NCBI RefSeq assembly: GCF_007997295.1
Contig: NZ_VORY01000002.1
Span: 124,001 to 188,000 of the forward strand
Direction: 5' to 3'
DNA: 64,000 nucleotides
DNA from: Gillisia hiemivivida
Lineage (GTDB): Bacteria; Bacteroidota; Bacteroidia; Flavobacteriales; Flavobacteriaceae
Part shown: piece after piece, positions 25,506-34,424 of the stretch
Layout: each line of letters begins with the position of its first letter
Position numbering within the stretch: the first letter of the stretch is position 1
Notes under the pieces: generated by a model
What the model saw: the letters and a program-made list of their open reading frames with translations, nothing else
Databases searched by the model: none
Told to the model about the DNA's origin: nothing
Program-made: the position numbers and the translations under genes

Positions 25506-26285
25506 ATGAATAATAATATCAAAAAAATAGCTCGAACCGGGCTTGTTGCAAAAGGAATCATTTATGCCATAATTGGGGTGTTAACTTTTTTAGCAGCGAT
25601 TGATATGGGCGGTCAAAAATCAGGAAAATTACAGGTATTGGATTTTTTAGAAAAACAGACCTTTGGAAATATACTTTTAATAATCATTGGATTAGGATTA
25701 TTATGCTATTCATTTTGGCGCATATTCCAAAGCATTAAGGATCCTGAAAATATTGGAAATCAGAAAAAAGGGAAGATCAAACGAGCAGGATTTTTTATTA
25801 GCGGTTTGTTGTATCTAGGTTTTGGGGTTTTAGCCCTAATAAGTGGATTTGGATCATCTTCAGGTTCCGGAGGTTCTGGTAAGAAGACCAGCCTCCTAGC
25901 ATCGGATTTCGGATTGATTGCATTAGGGATTGTTGGTGTGATTTTAATTGGAATCGGTATATATCAATTTACAAAGGTTAATAAAGATAAATTTGAAAAG
26001 TACTTTAGTTCCAAGGCTCTAAGTGAAGAAAAACGTAGAAAAACTATTTATAATTCCGCATATTTAGGATTAGCTTCTCGGGGAGTTATATTCCTTATAA
26101 TCGGTTTCTTTAGTGTTAAAGCGGCAATATCCTCCGATCCAGATAAAATAAAAACTACTACAGATGTATTCTCCTTTCTAGAAGATTCCTCGTATGGCTC
26201 TTGGTTATTAGGGATTGTTGCTGCAGGATTAATAGCTTACGCCATATTTACCTTTATGCTAGCAAAATATAGACGGTTCAATTAA
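25506..26285 (+). CDS. DUF1206 membrane protein, paralogue 2
   Basis: A 259-residue six-helix protein clearly homologous to the gene before it along its whole length (ARTGLVAKGIIYAIIGVLTF; LGLASRGVIFLIIGFFSVKA; shared KTTTDVFSFLE block). The main difference is a Ser/Gly-rich loop (SGFGSSSGSGGSGKK) between the second and third units. Probable tandem duplication. Function unknown. It converges on the DEAD-box helicase gene with a 5-base gap. Confidence 0.8.
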   Translation: MNNNIKKIARTGLVAKGIIYAIIGVLTFLAAIDMGGQKSGKLQVLDFLEKQTFGNILLIIIGLGLLCYSFWRIFQSIKDPENIGNQKKGKIKRAGFFISGLLYLGFGVLALISGFGSSSGSGGSGKKTSLLASDFGLIALGIVGVILIGIGIYQFTKVNKDKFEKYFSSKALSEEKRRKTIYNSAYLGLASRGVIFLIIGFFSVKAAISSDPDKIKTTTDVFSFLEDSSYGSWLLGIVAAGLIAYAIFTFMLAKYRRFN

Positions 26286-26290
26286 TCTTC

Positions 26291-27400
26291 TTATTTTATT
26301 TTGGTGAATTTAATACCAAGTTCCTTTTCCAGTTCAAATATTTTTCTGGCTTCTTTGGGATTGACTAATACTAAAGAAACCCCGGTATTACCTGCACGGG
26401 CAGTTCTACCACTTCTATGCGTGTAATATTCGGTTTGATCTGGTAATTGATAATGAACTACAAAAGCTAAATTGTCTACATCTATACCTCTGGCTGCAAC
26501 ATCCGTAGAAACCAATAATCGTAAACTTTTATTTTTAAAAGCACGCATTACCTTATCCCTGTCTTTTTGATGCATATCTCCTTCCAATAAACCAACTTCA
26601 TGATTCTTAGCATGAAGCTGCTTTGCAAGTACCTTGGCGGCTACTTTAGTTTTTGTGAAAATTATACCTCTTTGTTTTCCTTGAGATTTAAGGAAAGAAG
26701 CCAACGTATCTAATTTATTATTATCATCTCCAGAAACATACTGGTGTACAATTCCTGTATTAACAGAATCATTTTTATCTATTGAAATTCTTAATGCATC
26801 CTTGGACACATAGTTTTCTATAATTTCATTTAATTCTTTTGGGATAGTAGCAGAAAATAACCAAACATTTCGATCCCCTTTTGTTTTACTTAAAATCTTA
26901 GTAAGATCATCCTTAAACCCCATACTCAGCATTTCATCTGCTTCATCTAGAACTAAAGTGCTTATTTTAGAAATATCCAAAGCCTTTCGATTCATAAGAT
27001 CTATAAGTCTCCCCGGAGTGGCAACTACTATATGGGTTGGTCTATTTAATCTGTTTATTTGAATATCTATCTTTTCACCACCATATACCGCTTCAGTAAA
27101 AACCTGTTCAGAATATTTAGTGAATTTAAATAGCTGTTTTGCAATTTGCTGTCCTAATTCTCTGGTAGGTGCTAAAACAAGTGCCTGAATATAATCTTTA
27201 CTGGTATCTACTCTTGCCAACAATGGTAAACCAAATGCAGCAGTTTTACCTGTTCCTGTTTGTGCCTGACCTACAAAATCTATATTCTCTACAGATAATA
27301 CAGGAATTGCAGCCATTTGGATTTTAGTAGGTGTAATTATCCCTAATTCATTTAATCCCTTATCAATATCTTTGGATACACCAATTGCAGTAAAACTCAT
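26291..27400 (-). CDS. DEAD-box RNA helicase
   Basis: ATP-dependent RNA helicase for ribosome assembly or mRNA turnover. Q-motif (PTKIQMAAIPVL), Walker A AQTGTGKT, DEAD, SAT (FSATIP) and HRSGRTARAG (motif VI) are all present. It has a minimal two-RecA core of 369 residues with no C-terminal basic extension, close to RhlE without its tail. I set the start at the ATG at 27400: a frame from 27421 would place the start on top of a consensus -7 element at 27419-27426. Confidence 0.92.
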   Translation of the reverse strand: MSFTAIGVSKDIDKGLNELGIITPTKIQMAAIPVLSVENIDFVGQAQTGTGKTAAFGLPLLARVDTSKDYIQALVLAPTRELGQQIAKQLFKFTKYSEQVFTEAVYGGEKIDIQINRLNRPTHIVVATPGRLIDLMNRKALDISKISTLVLDEADEMLSMGFKDDLTKILSKTKGDRNVWLFSATIPKELNEIIENYVSKDALRISIDKNDSVNTGIVHQYVSGDDNNKLDTLASFLKSQGKQRGIIFTKTKVAAKVLAKQLHAKNHEVGLLEGDMHQKDRDKVMRAFKNKSLRLLVSTDVAARGIDVDNLAFVVHYQLPDQTEYYTHRSGRTARAGNTGVSLVLVNPKEARKIFELEKELGIKFTKIK

Positions 27401-27418
27401 AATTCTTATTTGAATTTG

Positions 27419-27426
27419 CAAAGATA
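27419..27426 (-). promoter_or_regulatory. Putative -7 element for the DEAD-box helicase
   Basis: TATCTTTG on the minus strand, exact TAnnTTTG, 19 bases before the ATG at 27400. It decides the start codon. Confidence 0.6.
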
Positions 27427-27557
27427 CCTTTTCTAATTCAGATTAAGTATTCTTAAGCTTAAGTTATAATTAGTTAATTTATAGCTAAACCAAATTCATA
27501 AATAGTAGTCTTTATAAGAGATTAGTTAATTTCGATTTAAATCAAAAAACATATATT

Positions 27558-27713
27558 ATGTCTTTAATTACTATTATTTTAAATATACTATTACCACCAT
27601 TAGCCGTTTTCTTAAAACACGGTCTAGGAGTTACTTTTTTAATTAGTCTACTACTTACTGCTTTAGGTTGGATACCAGGAGTTATTCATGCCTTTTATGT
27701 AAATGGTAAATAG
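27558..27713 (+). CDS. YqaE/Pmp3-family small membrane protein
   Basis: A 51-residue protein made almost entirely of two membrane helices: ILNILLPPLAVFLKHGLG and then LISLLLTALGWIPGVIHAFY. PPLAVFLKHG and LGWIPGVIHA are the Pmp3/YqaE signature. Homologues in yeast and plants protect membrane potential under salt or cold stress; a bacterial role in stress is presumed. It has its own bidirectional terminator and is monocistronic. It is easily missed because of its size. Confidence 0.88.
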   Translation: MSLITIILNILLPPLAVFLKHGLGVTFLISLLLTALGWIPGVIHAFYVNGK

Positions 27714-27719
27714 AAAAAC

Positions 27720-27751
27720 AAAAAAGCCACTTATAATTAAGTGGCTTTTTT
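27720..27751. terminator. Bidirectional rho-independent terminator
   Basis: AAAAAAGCCACTTA and TAAGTGGCTTTTTT form a 14-bp stem with a 4-nt loop between convergent yqaE-like and galE genes. Confidence 0.9.
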
Positions 27752-27777
27752 GTTATCTAAAGAGCTAAATTTATTTC

Positions 27778-28809
27778 CTACTCTTCATTTTTAAAGACTT
27801 TTTTCTCCCATTTCCAAGCACTTTCCAAAGCTTCATCTAAAGTATGTTCTGCTCTCCAGTTTAATCCTGTATTTGCTTTATTAGTATCTGCGTAAGCTGC
27901 AGTAATATCTCCTTCTCTTCTATCAACAATTTTATAAGGTAATTTTTTACCGGTAGATCTCTCAAAAGATTCTATAACTTCCAGAACAGAATTTCCTTTT
28001 CCAGTTCCCAGATTGAAAACATCATAATTTTTATCTAAAGCTTCATCCATCAACTTTTTAAGTGCTACCACATGTGCTTTGGCAAGATCCACCACATGAA
28101 TATAATCCCGTACACATGTACCATCACTGGTAGGATAATCATTTCCGAAAACTGAAAGTTGTTCTCTTTTTCCAATGGCAGTTTGCGTTATGAAAGGAAC
28201 AAGGTTCTGAGGTGTACCTATAGGCAACTCTCCTATTTCTGTGCTTGGATGAGCTCCTATAGGATTAAAATATCTGAGAGAGATCGCTTTTAAGCTTGGA
28301 TAAACCTTACAGGTGTCCATAATTATCTCTTCCCCAATCTGTTTGGTATTACCATAAGGAGACATCGCCTTTTTGATCATTGCATTTTCATTGATCGGCA
28401 AACTATCGGCTTGACCATATACTGTACATGAAGAACTAAATATGAAGCTCGCTTTATCTTTTTTACTTAACTGCTGTAAAATATAGATTAAGGTTGATAG
28501 ATTATTCTCATAATATAACAACGGATTCTCCACACTTTCGCCCACCGCTTTGGAAGCTGCAAAATGAATTACTCCAGATATATCCTGATATTTTTCAAAA
28601 AAATCGATCACAGCTTCTTTATTCCGAAGATCAATATTTTCGAACTCCGGAGTAATCTGGGTAATTTTAGTGATTCCCGCTAGCACATCTAGAGAAGAGT
28701 TTGACAGATTATCTATTATAACAACCTCAAAACCTTGCTGCTGAAGTGCAACTACCGTATGTGAGCCAATAAACCCAAGTCCGCCGGTAACTAATATTTT
28801 AGATTTCAT
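27778..28809 (-). CDS. galE: UDP-glucose 4-epimerase
   Basis: NAD-dependent interconversion of UDP-glucose and UDP-galactose, feeding polysaccharide synthesis. The extended-SDR cofactor loop GGLGFIGSHT is at residues 8-17, Ser/Thr in SSSCTVYGQ and the Tyr-Lys pair in YGNTK are catalytic, and SLRYFNPIGAHP binds the sugar nucleotide. The length of 343 residues is typical. Monocistronic, sharing the 27720-27751 terminator with the convergent small gene. Confidence 0.95.
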   Translation of the reverse strand: MKSKILVTGGLGFIGSHTVVALQQQGFEVVIIDNLSNSSLDVLAGITKITQITPEFENIDLRNKEAVIDFFEKYQDISGVIHFAASKAVGESVENPLLYYENNLSTLIYILQQLSKKDKASFIFSSSCTVYGQADSLPINENAMIKKAMSPYGNTKQIGEEIIMDTCKVYPSLKAISLRYFNPIGAHPSTEIGELPIGTPQNLVPFITQTAIGKREQLSVFGNDYPTSDGTCVRDYIHVVDLAKAHVVALKKLMDEALDKNYDVFNLGTGKGNSVLEVIESFERSTGKKLPYKIVDRREGDITAAYADTNKANTGLNWRAEHTLDEALESAWKWEKKVFKNEE

Positions 28810-28965
28810 TTTTTCTTTTTCTAATTCCCCGCAAAATAGTCAAATTGTAAAAAAAGAAGCATCTTTAAATAAAATTCCTGAGAATTTTTGGTAGAGTTTT
28901 AACAAGCTAATCCTTTCAATAGCTATTTAATGAAAGTATTTTTTACCTACTCTAAGTATTAAATT

Positions 28966-28973
28966 TATCTTTG
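28966..28973 (+). promoter_or_regulatory. Putative -7 element for the DUF3817-mscS operon
   Basis: TATCTTTG, exact consensus, 16 bases before the ATG at 28989. A TTG start at 28971 would lie inside it and is rejected. Confidence 0.6.
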
Positions 28974-28988
28974 CAAAAATTCAAATTA

Positions 28989-29273
28989 ATGAATGAACAT
29001 ATTCAAATCAAAGTTTTTAAATGGGTAAGTATCTTAGAAGGACTTTCTTTTTTATTATTACTTTTTATAGCGATGCCATTAAAGTATTTGTTTAATCGTC
29101 CTCAAATGGTTGAAGTGGTTGGAATGGCTCACGGAATCCTTTTTATATCCTACCTTGTGGGCGCAGTAATAGTTTATAATATATTGGATTGGAAATTTAA
29201 AACCTTACTACTTGCAGTTGCTTGTTCGGTAATTCCTTTTGGTCCGTTCTATATAGAAAAAAAGTATTTATAA
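28989..29273 (+). CDS. DUF3817 membrane protein
   Basis: A 94-residue protein with three helices: FKWVSILEGLSFLLLLFIAM, then MVEVVGMAHGILFISYLVGA and a C-terminal one ending VIPFGPFYIEKKYL. The pair EG...K and the VGMAHG block followed by PFGPF are DUF3817 hallmarks. Function unknown. The start is the ATG at 28989, just after a consensus -7 element. The mscS gene begins one base after the stop, so the two are co-transcribed and probably coupled. Confidence 0.85.
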   Translation: MNEHIQIKVFKWVSILEGLSFLLLLFIAMPLKYLFNRPQMVEVVGMAHGILFISYLVGAVIVYNILDWKFKTLLLAVACSVIPFGPFYIEKKYL

Positions 29274-29274
29274 T

Positions 29275-30597
29275 ATGTTTAAAGACATTTTTGATATAAA
29301 ACCTATTAGCTGCTTTCTTGAAAGTTATTTTATTGATCAAGGAATGAATACTGTTGCAGCGGGTTATTTAAATCTAGCAATAAATCTTCTCATCCTTTTT
29401 GGGTTAGTCCATTTTATAAATTATATCTTAAGAAGATTTGTAATAGAATCTTTTAAAGCCTTTACCAATAAAACTAAAACCACTTTCGATGATTTCTTAA
29501 TTAAGAGTAATTTCCCAAAATATGTAGGGAGAATTATTCCTATTCTCGTCGTCTATGCTACTATTCCTGTTATTCTTATAGATCATCAATTCGTCTTAAA
29601 AGTTGTCATTTTCTTAACCAACCTCTATATAATAATTTTGGTGGTTTGGATTTTTAGGAGTTTACTTCGTACCAGTAAGAATTATCTAAAGACCAGAGAA
29701 GAATATTTTGATAAACCCCTAGATAGTTACATGCAGGTACTTATGATCTTTATTTGGATCGTGGGTATTATGTTTGTTTTTTCTGAAATAACAGGGAAAT
29801 CTGTTATTAATTTTGCTATCTCTTTAGGTGCTGCATCTGCAGTTATCTTATTGATCTTTAAGGATACAATCATGGGATTTGTTGCGTCTATTCAGGTTTC
29901 AGTAAATGATATTGTGCGTATTGGAGACTGGATTACCTTTAGTAAATATGGAGCAGATGGAGATGTAACCGAAATTAATCTTGCAACAGTTCGTGTACAG
30001 AATTTTGATAATACTTTTACCACAATTCCAACTTATAGTTTAATTGCAGATTCTTTTCAAAACTGGCGAGGAATGCTAGAATCACCTGGTAGACGTATAA
30101 AGCGAGCTATCAATATCAAACAAAATTCCGTGAAATTTGTGACTTTAGAAGATCTAGAGAAACTTAAATCAATTACTCTTATTGCCCCTTATTTGGAACA
30201 TCGCCAAAAGGAAGTAAATAAATACAACAAAAAAAATAATGTAGACACCACGCTTCCTATAAACGGAAGAAATCAAACTAATTTAGGGATTTTTAGAAAA
30301 TATGCCGATGCGTATTTACATGATCATCCGGGTATAAATAAAGAATTATATCTAATGGTTAGACACTTATCTCCAACTCCTCAGGGAATTCCCTTAGAGA
30401 TCCTATGTTTTAGTAGTGATAAACGTTGGGAAAATTATGAATATATTGCTGCCGATATTTTTGATCATTTAATCGCAGCATTACCCTATTTTGGTCTTCA
30501 ACTTTTTGAAGCCCCTTCTGGAGATGATCTAAAGTTTTTAGCAAATAATATGCATCAGAATACAACTACCAATAAACAAGTACAACCAAACATCTAA
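29275..30597 (+). CDS. MscS-family mechanosensitive channel (MscM/YbdG-like)
   Basis: A 440-residue channel. Four or five N-terminal helices are followed by the pore helix (INFAISLGAASAVILLIFKD) and the soluble beta domain (QVSVNDIVRIGDWITF, VTEINLATVRVQNFDNTFTT). The large C-terminal domain with a long insert before the last beta strands (NGRNQTNLGIFRKYADAYL) fits the YbdG/MscM subgroup. Releases solutes under hypo-osmotic shock. Shares an operon with DUF3817 before it and the EEP-family protein after it (8-base gap). Confidence 0.9.
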   Translation: MFKDIFDIKPISCFLESYFIDQGMNTVAAGYLNLAINLLILFGLVHFINYILRRFVIESFKAFTNKTKTTFDDFLIKSNFPKYVGRIIPILVVYATIPVILIDHQFVLKVVIFLTNLYIIILVVWIFRSLLRTSKNYLKTREEYFDKPLDSYMQVLMIFIWIVGIMFVFSEITGKSVINFAISLGAASAVILLIFKDTIMGFVASIQVSVNDIVRIGDWITFSKYGADGDVTEINLATVRVQNFDNTFTTIPTYSLIADSFQNWRGMLESPGRRIKRAINIKQNSVKFVTLEDLEKLKSITLIAPYLEHRQKEVNKYNKKNNVDTTLPINGRNQTNLGIFRKYADAYLHDHPGINKELYLMVRHLSPTPQGIPLEILCFSSDKRWENYEYIAADIFDHLIAALPYFGLQLFEAPSGDDLKFLANNMHQNTTTNKQVQPNI

Positions 30598-30605
30598 ACT
30601 AACTA

Positions 30606-31697
30606 ATGAAATTAAAACCCTTCTTACAAGGTTTTGGCCTATTTGCCATCTTGTTAACACTAATACCAATCGCTGCGGCAGATTTCTGGTGGATTAGAAT
30701 GTTCGATTATCCACATACGCAATTAACCATACTTACTTTTGTGGCTTTGGTTGTTTATTTTATGAGGTTTGATGTAAAATGGATAAAGGATTATGTTTTT
30801 GTTAGTGTTTTGCTTGCCTGTTTTGTTTTTCAGTTATACAAAGTATATCCCTATTTACCCCACACTTCTTATGAAGTTGGGGAAGCAGAAAACACTATTG
30901 ACAATGAAAATGCATTTAAATTTTATGCAGCTAACGTATTGCAAAAGAATACGAATCCAAATCTTTTGATTGAAGAAATCAAAACAATAGATCCAGATAT
31001 TATTCTTCTTACTGAAACAGATACTCGTTGGATGAATGATGTTGCAGATGTGGTTTCCAAGTATAAGTATAAAGTAGAAATTCCGATAGATAATACTTAT
31101 GGGATGCTTTTATATTCTAAGCTTAAATTAAAAAATCCACAGAAAAAGTTTTTGGTAGATGATAGTATTCCTTCAATTCAAACTATAGTTAAATTGAGGT
31201 CTGGTAAGGAGATCATGTTGTATGCAATTCACCCTACACCACCTATGCCACAGGAAAATCCAAATTCTACAGATAGAGATGGAGAAATGATGATAGTTGC
31301 TAAAAAGGCCTTAAATCGCAAAATGCCAGTAATTATAGCTGGAGATTTTAATGATGTTGCTTGGTCTGGAAGCAGCAAATTATTCAGAAAGGTAAGCACC
31401 CTTTTGGATGTGAGGGTTGGAAGAGGTTTTTATAACACTTTTGATGCTACCAGTTTTATAATGAAATGGCCCCTAGATCAATTCTTTGTTTCTGAAGAGT
31501 TTAAAGTAATTAAACTTGAAAAAGGAAAAGATATAGATTCAGATCACCTTCCGTTTTATGTGGAATTAAGTCTTGAACCAAAGGATGCCGAAGAACAAGA
31601 ATCCGAGAAACCAACTGAAGGTCAATTGGAAAATGCGAACGACCAAATTAAGGACGCTAAGGAAGAACAAAAAGAGAAGAAAAAGAACGGGGAATAA
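30606..31697 (+). CDS. Membrane-anchored endonuclease/exonuclease/phosphatase family protein
   Basis: A 363-residue protein with three N-terminal helices (residues about 8-30, 38-55, 60-80) followed by an EEP catalytic domain: FYAANVLQKNTNPN, DPDIILLTETD, AGDFNDVAWS and a C-terminal DSDHLPFYV. Asp/Asn and His of the last motifs are the metal and catalytic residues. Substrate could be a nucleic acid, phospholipid or sugar phosphate; the domain would lie outside or inside the membrane depending on topology. The last 45 residues are highly charged (EEQKEKKKNGE). Co-operonic with the MscS channel. Confidence 0.8.
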   Translation: MKLKPFLQGFGLFAILLTLIPIAAADFWWIRMFDYPHTQLTILTFVALVVYFMRFDVKWIKDYVFVSVLLACFVFQLYKVYPYLPHTSYEVGEAENTIDNENAFKFYAANVLQKNTNPNLLIEEIKTIDPDIILLTETDTRWMNDVADVVSKYKYKVEIPIDNTYGMLLYSKLKLKNPQKKFLVDDSIPSIQTIVKLRSGKEIMLYAIHPTPPMPQENPNSTDRDGEMMIVAKKALNRKMPVIIAGDFNDVAWSGSSKLFRKVSTLLDVRVGRGFYNTFDATSFIMKWPLDQFFVSEEFKVIKLEKGKDIDSDHLPFYVELSLEPKDAEEQESEKPTEGQLENANDQIKDAKEEQKEKKKNGE

Positions 31698-31716
31698 TCT
31701 CTTTTATAACAAATTG

Positions 31717-31760
31717 ACCACATTCACTTATTTGAAAAAATAAATGAATGTGGTTTTTTT
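31717..31760 (+). terminator. Rho-independent terminator after the EEP gene
   Basis: ACCACATTCA and TGAATGTGGT pair (10 bp), with an A/T-rich inner extension, followed by seven T. Confidence 0.88.
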
Positions 31761-31810
31761 ATTAACTTCAATCCCTAATTGATAGCATAAGCCATTTAAT
31801 TCTATAATAA

Positions 31811-32740
31811 ATGCAAGAAAGTACTAAAAACACCTTAAGCTTACAGGAATCATTCACTCACTTTTATGATGGTTTAATTGCGCAATTGCCGGGAATCGGA
31901 TTGGGATTATTAATTATAATCTTAGGGGTTTTAATAGGGTCTTGGATCGGGAATTTTGCTAGAACAAGGATCTCAAAACGTACAAACGATCCTTTAATGA
32001 GCAAATTCTTAGGGAAAACAATTAAAATTATAGCACTCATTATTGCTATAATGTTGGCTTTGAGAGTAGCCGGTTTAGGTGGTATAGCCACCGCTATTCT
32101 TACTGCTGCTGGTGCTAGTGCAATAATATTTGGTTTCGCATTTAAGGATATTGGAGAGAATTTTATAGCTGGGGTTATACTAGCTTTTAATAGACCATTT
32201 AATGTTCACGATACCGTGGAAATTGGAGAAAACATTGGAAAGGTAAAAACCTTGGAATTTAGATACACCAAGCTAAAAACCTTCGATGGAAAAGATGTAT
32301 ATATCCCAAATAGTGATGTTTTAACCAAGCCTGTAACAAATTACACGGAAGATGGATTCTTTAGATGGAGTTTTGTAATTGGAATTGCTTATGAGGATAA
32401 TATTGAAGGAGCCAAGAAAACCGTAATGGAGGCTTTGAGAAAACAACCCAATGTTATTGAAGATGAAGAGCATATAAATTTTGTGATTGAAGACGAATTA
32501 GCTACAAGCACTGTTAATCTAAAAGTGTTCTTTTGGGTAGATACGTTCGATTTTAGAAGAATGGCACTTATAACCAAAGGAAATGTAGTTAGAGCTGTAA
32601 AAGAAGCTTTGGAAGACAATGGATATTATATGCCTGCAGATATTCAAGAGATCAAGATCTATGGAGGTAATAAAGATGTGGATCTTCCAATAAGACTTTC
32701 CAATCCACCAAAAGATAAAATTGGAGATAAAAAAGACTAA
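31811..32740 (+). CDS. Small-conductance mechanosensitive channel (MscS)
   Basis: A 309-residue MscS of the standard short type with three helices; the pore helix is GGIATAILTAAGASAIIFGFAF, followed by the beta domain (FNVHDTVEIGENIGKV, YTKLKTFDGKDVYIPNSDV). Closer in size and sequence to E. coli MscS than the channel at 29275. Separate from the first MscS operon by a terminator. Its stop overlaps the stop of the convergent thioesterase gene (CTAA, 32737-32740). Confidence 0.92.
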   Translation: MQESTKNTLSLQESFTHFYDGLIAQLPGIGLGLLIIILGVLIGSWIGNFARTRISKRTNDPLMSKFLGKTIKIIALIIAIMLALRVAGLGGIATAILTAAGASAIIFGFAFKDIGENFIAGVILAFNRPFNVHDTVEIGENIGKVKTLEFRYTKLKTFDGKDVYIPNSDVLTKPVTNYTEDGFFRWSFVIGIAYEDNIEGAKKTVMEALRKQPNVIEDEEHINFVIEDELATSTVNLKVFFWVDTFDFRRMALITKGNVVRAVKEALEDNGYYMPADIQEIKIYGGNKDVDLPIRLSNPPKDKIGDKKD

Positions 32741-33126
32741 TCCTTAAGCCTGTCTTTTACAAACTCGATCTCAGACTTCCCGTGAGCTTGTGGTTTTCCA
32801 TTTTTATCCAAGCTAACCATAACAATATTTTCGATAGAAATTATCGTTTCTCTTGTCATCTTATTACGCACCTCACAACGCAAGGTTAAAGAGGCATTGC
32901 CAAATTTCACTACATCTATCCCAATTTCAATAATATCACCCTGAACTGCTGAACTTTGAAAATTAATTTCACTCATGAATTTGGTAACTACTTTTGGGTT
33001 TTCTAGTTGAATAATAGAATATAGGGCACATTCTTCGTCTATCCACTCTAACAATCTACCCCCAAATAAGGAAGCATTAGGATTAAGATCTTGTGGTTTT
33101 ACCCATTTTCTAGTATGAAATCTCAT
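32737..33126 (-). CDS. Acyl-CoA thioesterase, hotdog fold (YciA-like)
   Basis: A 129-residue hotdog protein. NPNASLFGGRLLEWIDEE carries the FGG and the catalytic Asp region of YciA-type acyl-CoA thioesterases; KFMSEINFQSSAVQGDII and KNGKPQAHG complete the pattern. It hydrolyses acyl-CoA; chain preference unknown. I set the start at the ATG at 33126 (MRFHTRKWVKP), which is 10 bases after the NUDIX stop, instead of a longer frame from 33195 that runs through the NUDIX gene. Confidence 0.85.
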   Translation of the reverse strand: MRFHTRKWVKPQDLNPNASLFGGRLLEWIDEECALYSIIQLENPKVVTKFMSEINFQSSAVQGDIIEIGIDVVKFGNASLTLRCEVRNKMTRETIISIENIVMVSLDKNGKPQAHGKSEIEFVKDRLKD

Positions 33127-33136
33127 ATTATTTTTT

Positions 33137-33562
33137 TTATAAATTATAATCCTGAAGATACTTCTTTGCATCTTCAATAATCTTGGAATGATCAAAAGCT
33201 AGTTCTGGTAGTTCATCTAAACTAAACCAATCTGCTTCTTTGGCATCATCCCCCGCTTTTATTTTAACTTCTTTATTTAGTTTGCCAATAAAGGCAATTG
33301 AAATTGTTCTGCCCCGTGGATCCCGATTCAAATCGCCGTAGGTTTTCAGTTGATTTAAAACTTCTACTTCTAATCCTGTTTCTTCCAGTAATTCTCGTTT
33401 TGCTCCTTCTTTTAAATTTTCGGTTTCTTCAAGAAAACCGCCAGGCAAAGCCCAGCTATTTTTAAAAGGGTCGTTCTTCCGTTTAATTAATAGAATTCTG
33501 GCTGAAGATAGTAAATCCTTAAGTATTACTGTATCTACAGTAATTGCTATTTCTTGTCTCAT
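33137..33562 (-). CDS. NUDIX hydrolase
   Basis: A 141-residue hydrolase with the NUDIX box GG-x5-E...REL-x-EETGLEV (GGFLEETENLKEGAKRELLE followed by ETGLEV). Family members remove nucleoside diphosphate derivatives such as oxidised nucleotides or ADP-ribose; the RDPRGRTISIAFIGKL segment suggests the ADP-ribose pyrophosphatase-like subgroup. It precedes the thioesterase with a 10-base gap and probably shares its transcript. Repeat R2 separates it from the SRAP gene. Confidence 0.88.
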   Translation of the reverse strand: MRQEIAITVDTVILKDLLSSARILLIKRKNDPFKNSWALPGGFLEETENLKEGAKRELLEETGLEVEVLNQLKTYGDLNRDPRGRTISIAFIGKLNKEVKIKAGDDAKEADWFSLDELPELAFDHSKIIEDAKKYLQDYNL

Positions 33563-33594
33563 TTAGATTAATTTGTGTTTAGCATAGCTGGTTA

Positions 33595-33650
33595 AATCAA
33601 GAACCTCGGGGCAGGTCTCAGGGAATTAAACACTCAATGAGGGATTAAAT
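33595..33650. repeat. Dispersed intergenic repeat R2, copy 3 (shortened)
   Basis: AATCAAGAACCTCGGGGCAG, then GTCTCAGGGAATTAAACACT and CAATGAGGGATTAAA. The middle third of the full element is deleted. Its right end is read through by the SRAP coding sequence. Confidence 0.75.
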
Positions 33651-34369
33651 AAAGAAGTCGATTGAAATGGTTCTACTGCTTGTATTGTTGATTCATCGTT
33701 ACTTCCCTTATATAATTGATTTGATACTGGATGAGCACGAAACTCATCACTTATAAATCCCTTTTTTACCAAATCAGAAATCACACTTTTAGACTGATCC
33801 ATCAATATCCATTCTTCCCGTAAACGAGGATCAAGTACTAAGGGCATTCGTTTCTGTTTATTATGAATTTCAGCAAAGAAATTATTTGCTTCGGTAGTTA
33901 CTAAACTCACATAATAATCATCATGGATTTTGGAATATATTCCAGCTATAGTTAGTATTTCCCTATCAAAAACAGAGTTCCCATCAGGAATATAACAGAA
34001 ATAAGGTTGTTGAATTTTCGAAGAATAATAATGAGGCTCAAAAAAACCATCAAACAAGATCCAACATCGTTCATTGATCACGTGATCTTTAAAAGATTTG
34101 GTTTCATATAAATCTTCTCCCCTTGCATTATTGGTATATTGTTTTCCGCTTAAAAATCCTTGAGAGTCGTTTTTTTTCCAATCTGGAACCAATCCCCAAA
34201 TAGCTTCCTTAATTACATTGGGTTCATCTTGGGCAACAATATATACCTTGGGATTCGCGAAAGCATTTATATTATAGGACGGAGTATATTGGACCTTCTT
34301 TTTGAAATTTCTAGAGATCCTATCCTCTATTCTCCTCTCCTCAGCCGCTATACTTCCCTTATAACACAT
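33626..34369 (-). CDS. SOS-response-associated peptidase (SRAP, YedK/HMCES-like)
   Basis: Abasic-site sensor that forms a covalent thiazolidine link with single-stranded DNA lesions. Cys2 directly follows the initiator Met, as required. NNARGED (active-site Asn), RCWILFDGFFEPH (the Glu region) and IHNKQKRMPLVL (His) are all recognisable. 247 residues. The last residues (LFNPSLSV) and the stop codon are encoded by repeat R2, so the C-terminus has been altered by the repeat, probably without effect on the core. Confidence 0.85.
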   Translation of the reverse strand: MCYKGSIAAEERRIEDRISRNFKKKVQYTPSYNINAFANPKVYIVAQDEPNVIKEAIWGLVPDWKKNDSQGFLSGKQYTNNARGEDLYETKSFKDHVINERCWILFDGFFEPHYYSSKIQQPYFCYIPDGNSVFDREILTIAGIYSKIHDDYYVSLVTTEANNFFAEIHNKQKRMPLVLDPRLREEWILMDQSKSVISDLVKKGFISDEFRAHPVSNQLYKGSNDESTIQAVEPFQSTSLFNPSLSV

Positions 34370-34424
34370 ACGAATTCCGGTTTGAATTTTTAAAATTAAA
34401 TATTCTAAGGACTCTTTGTCCTGA

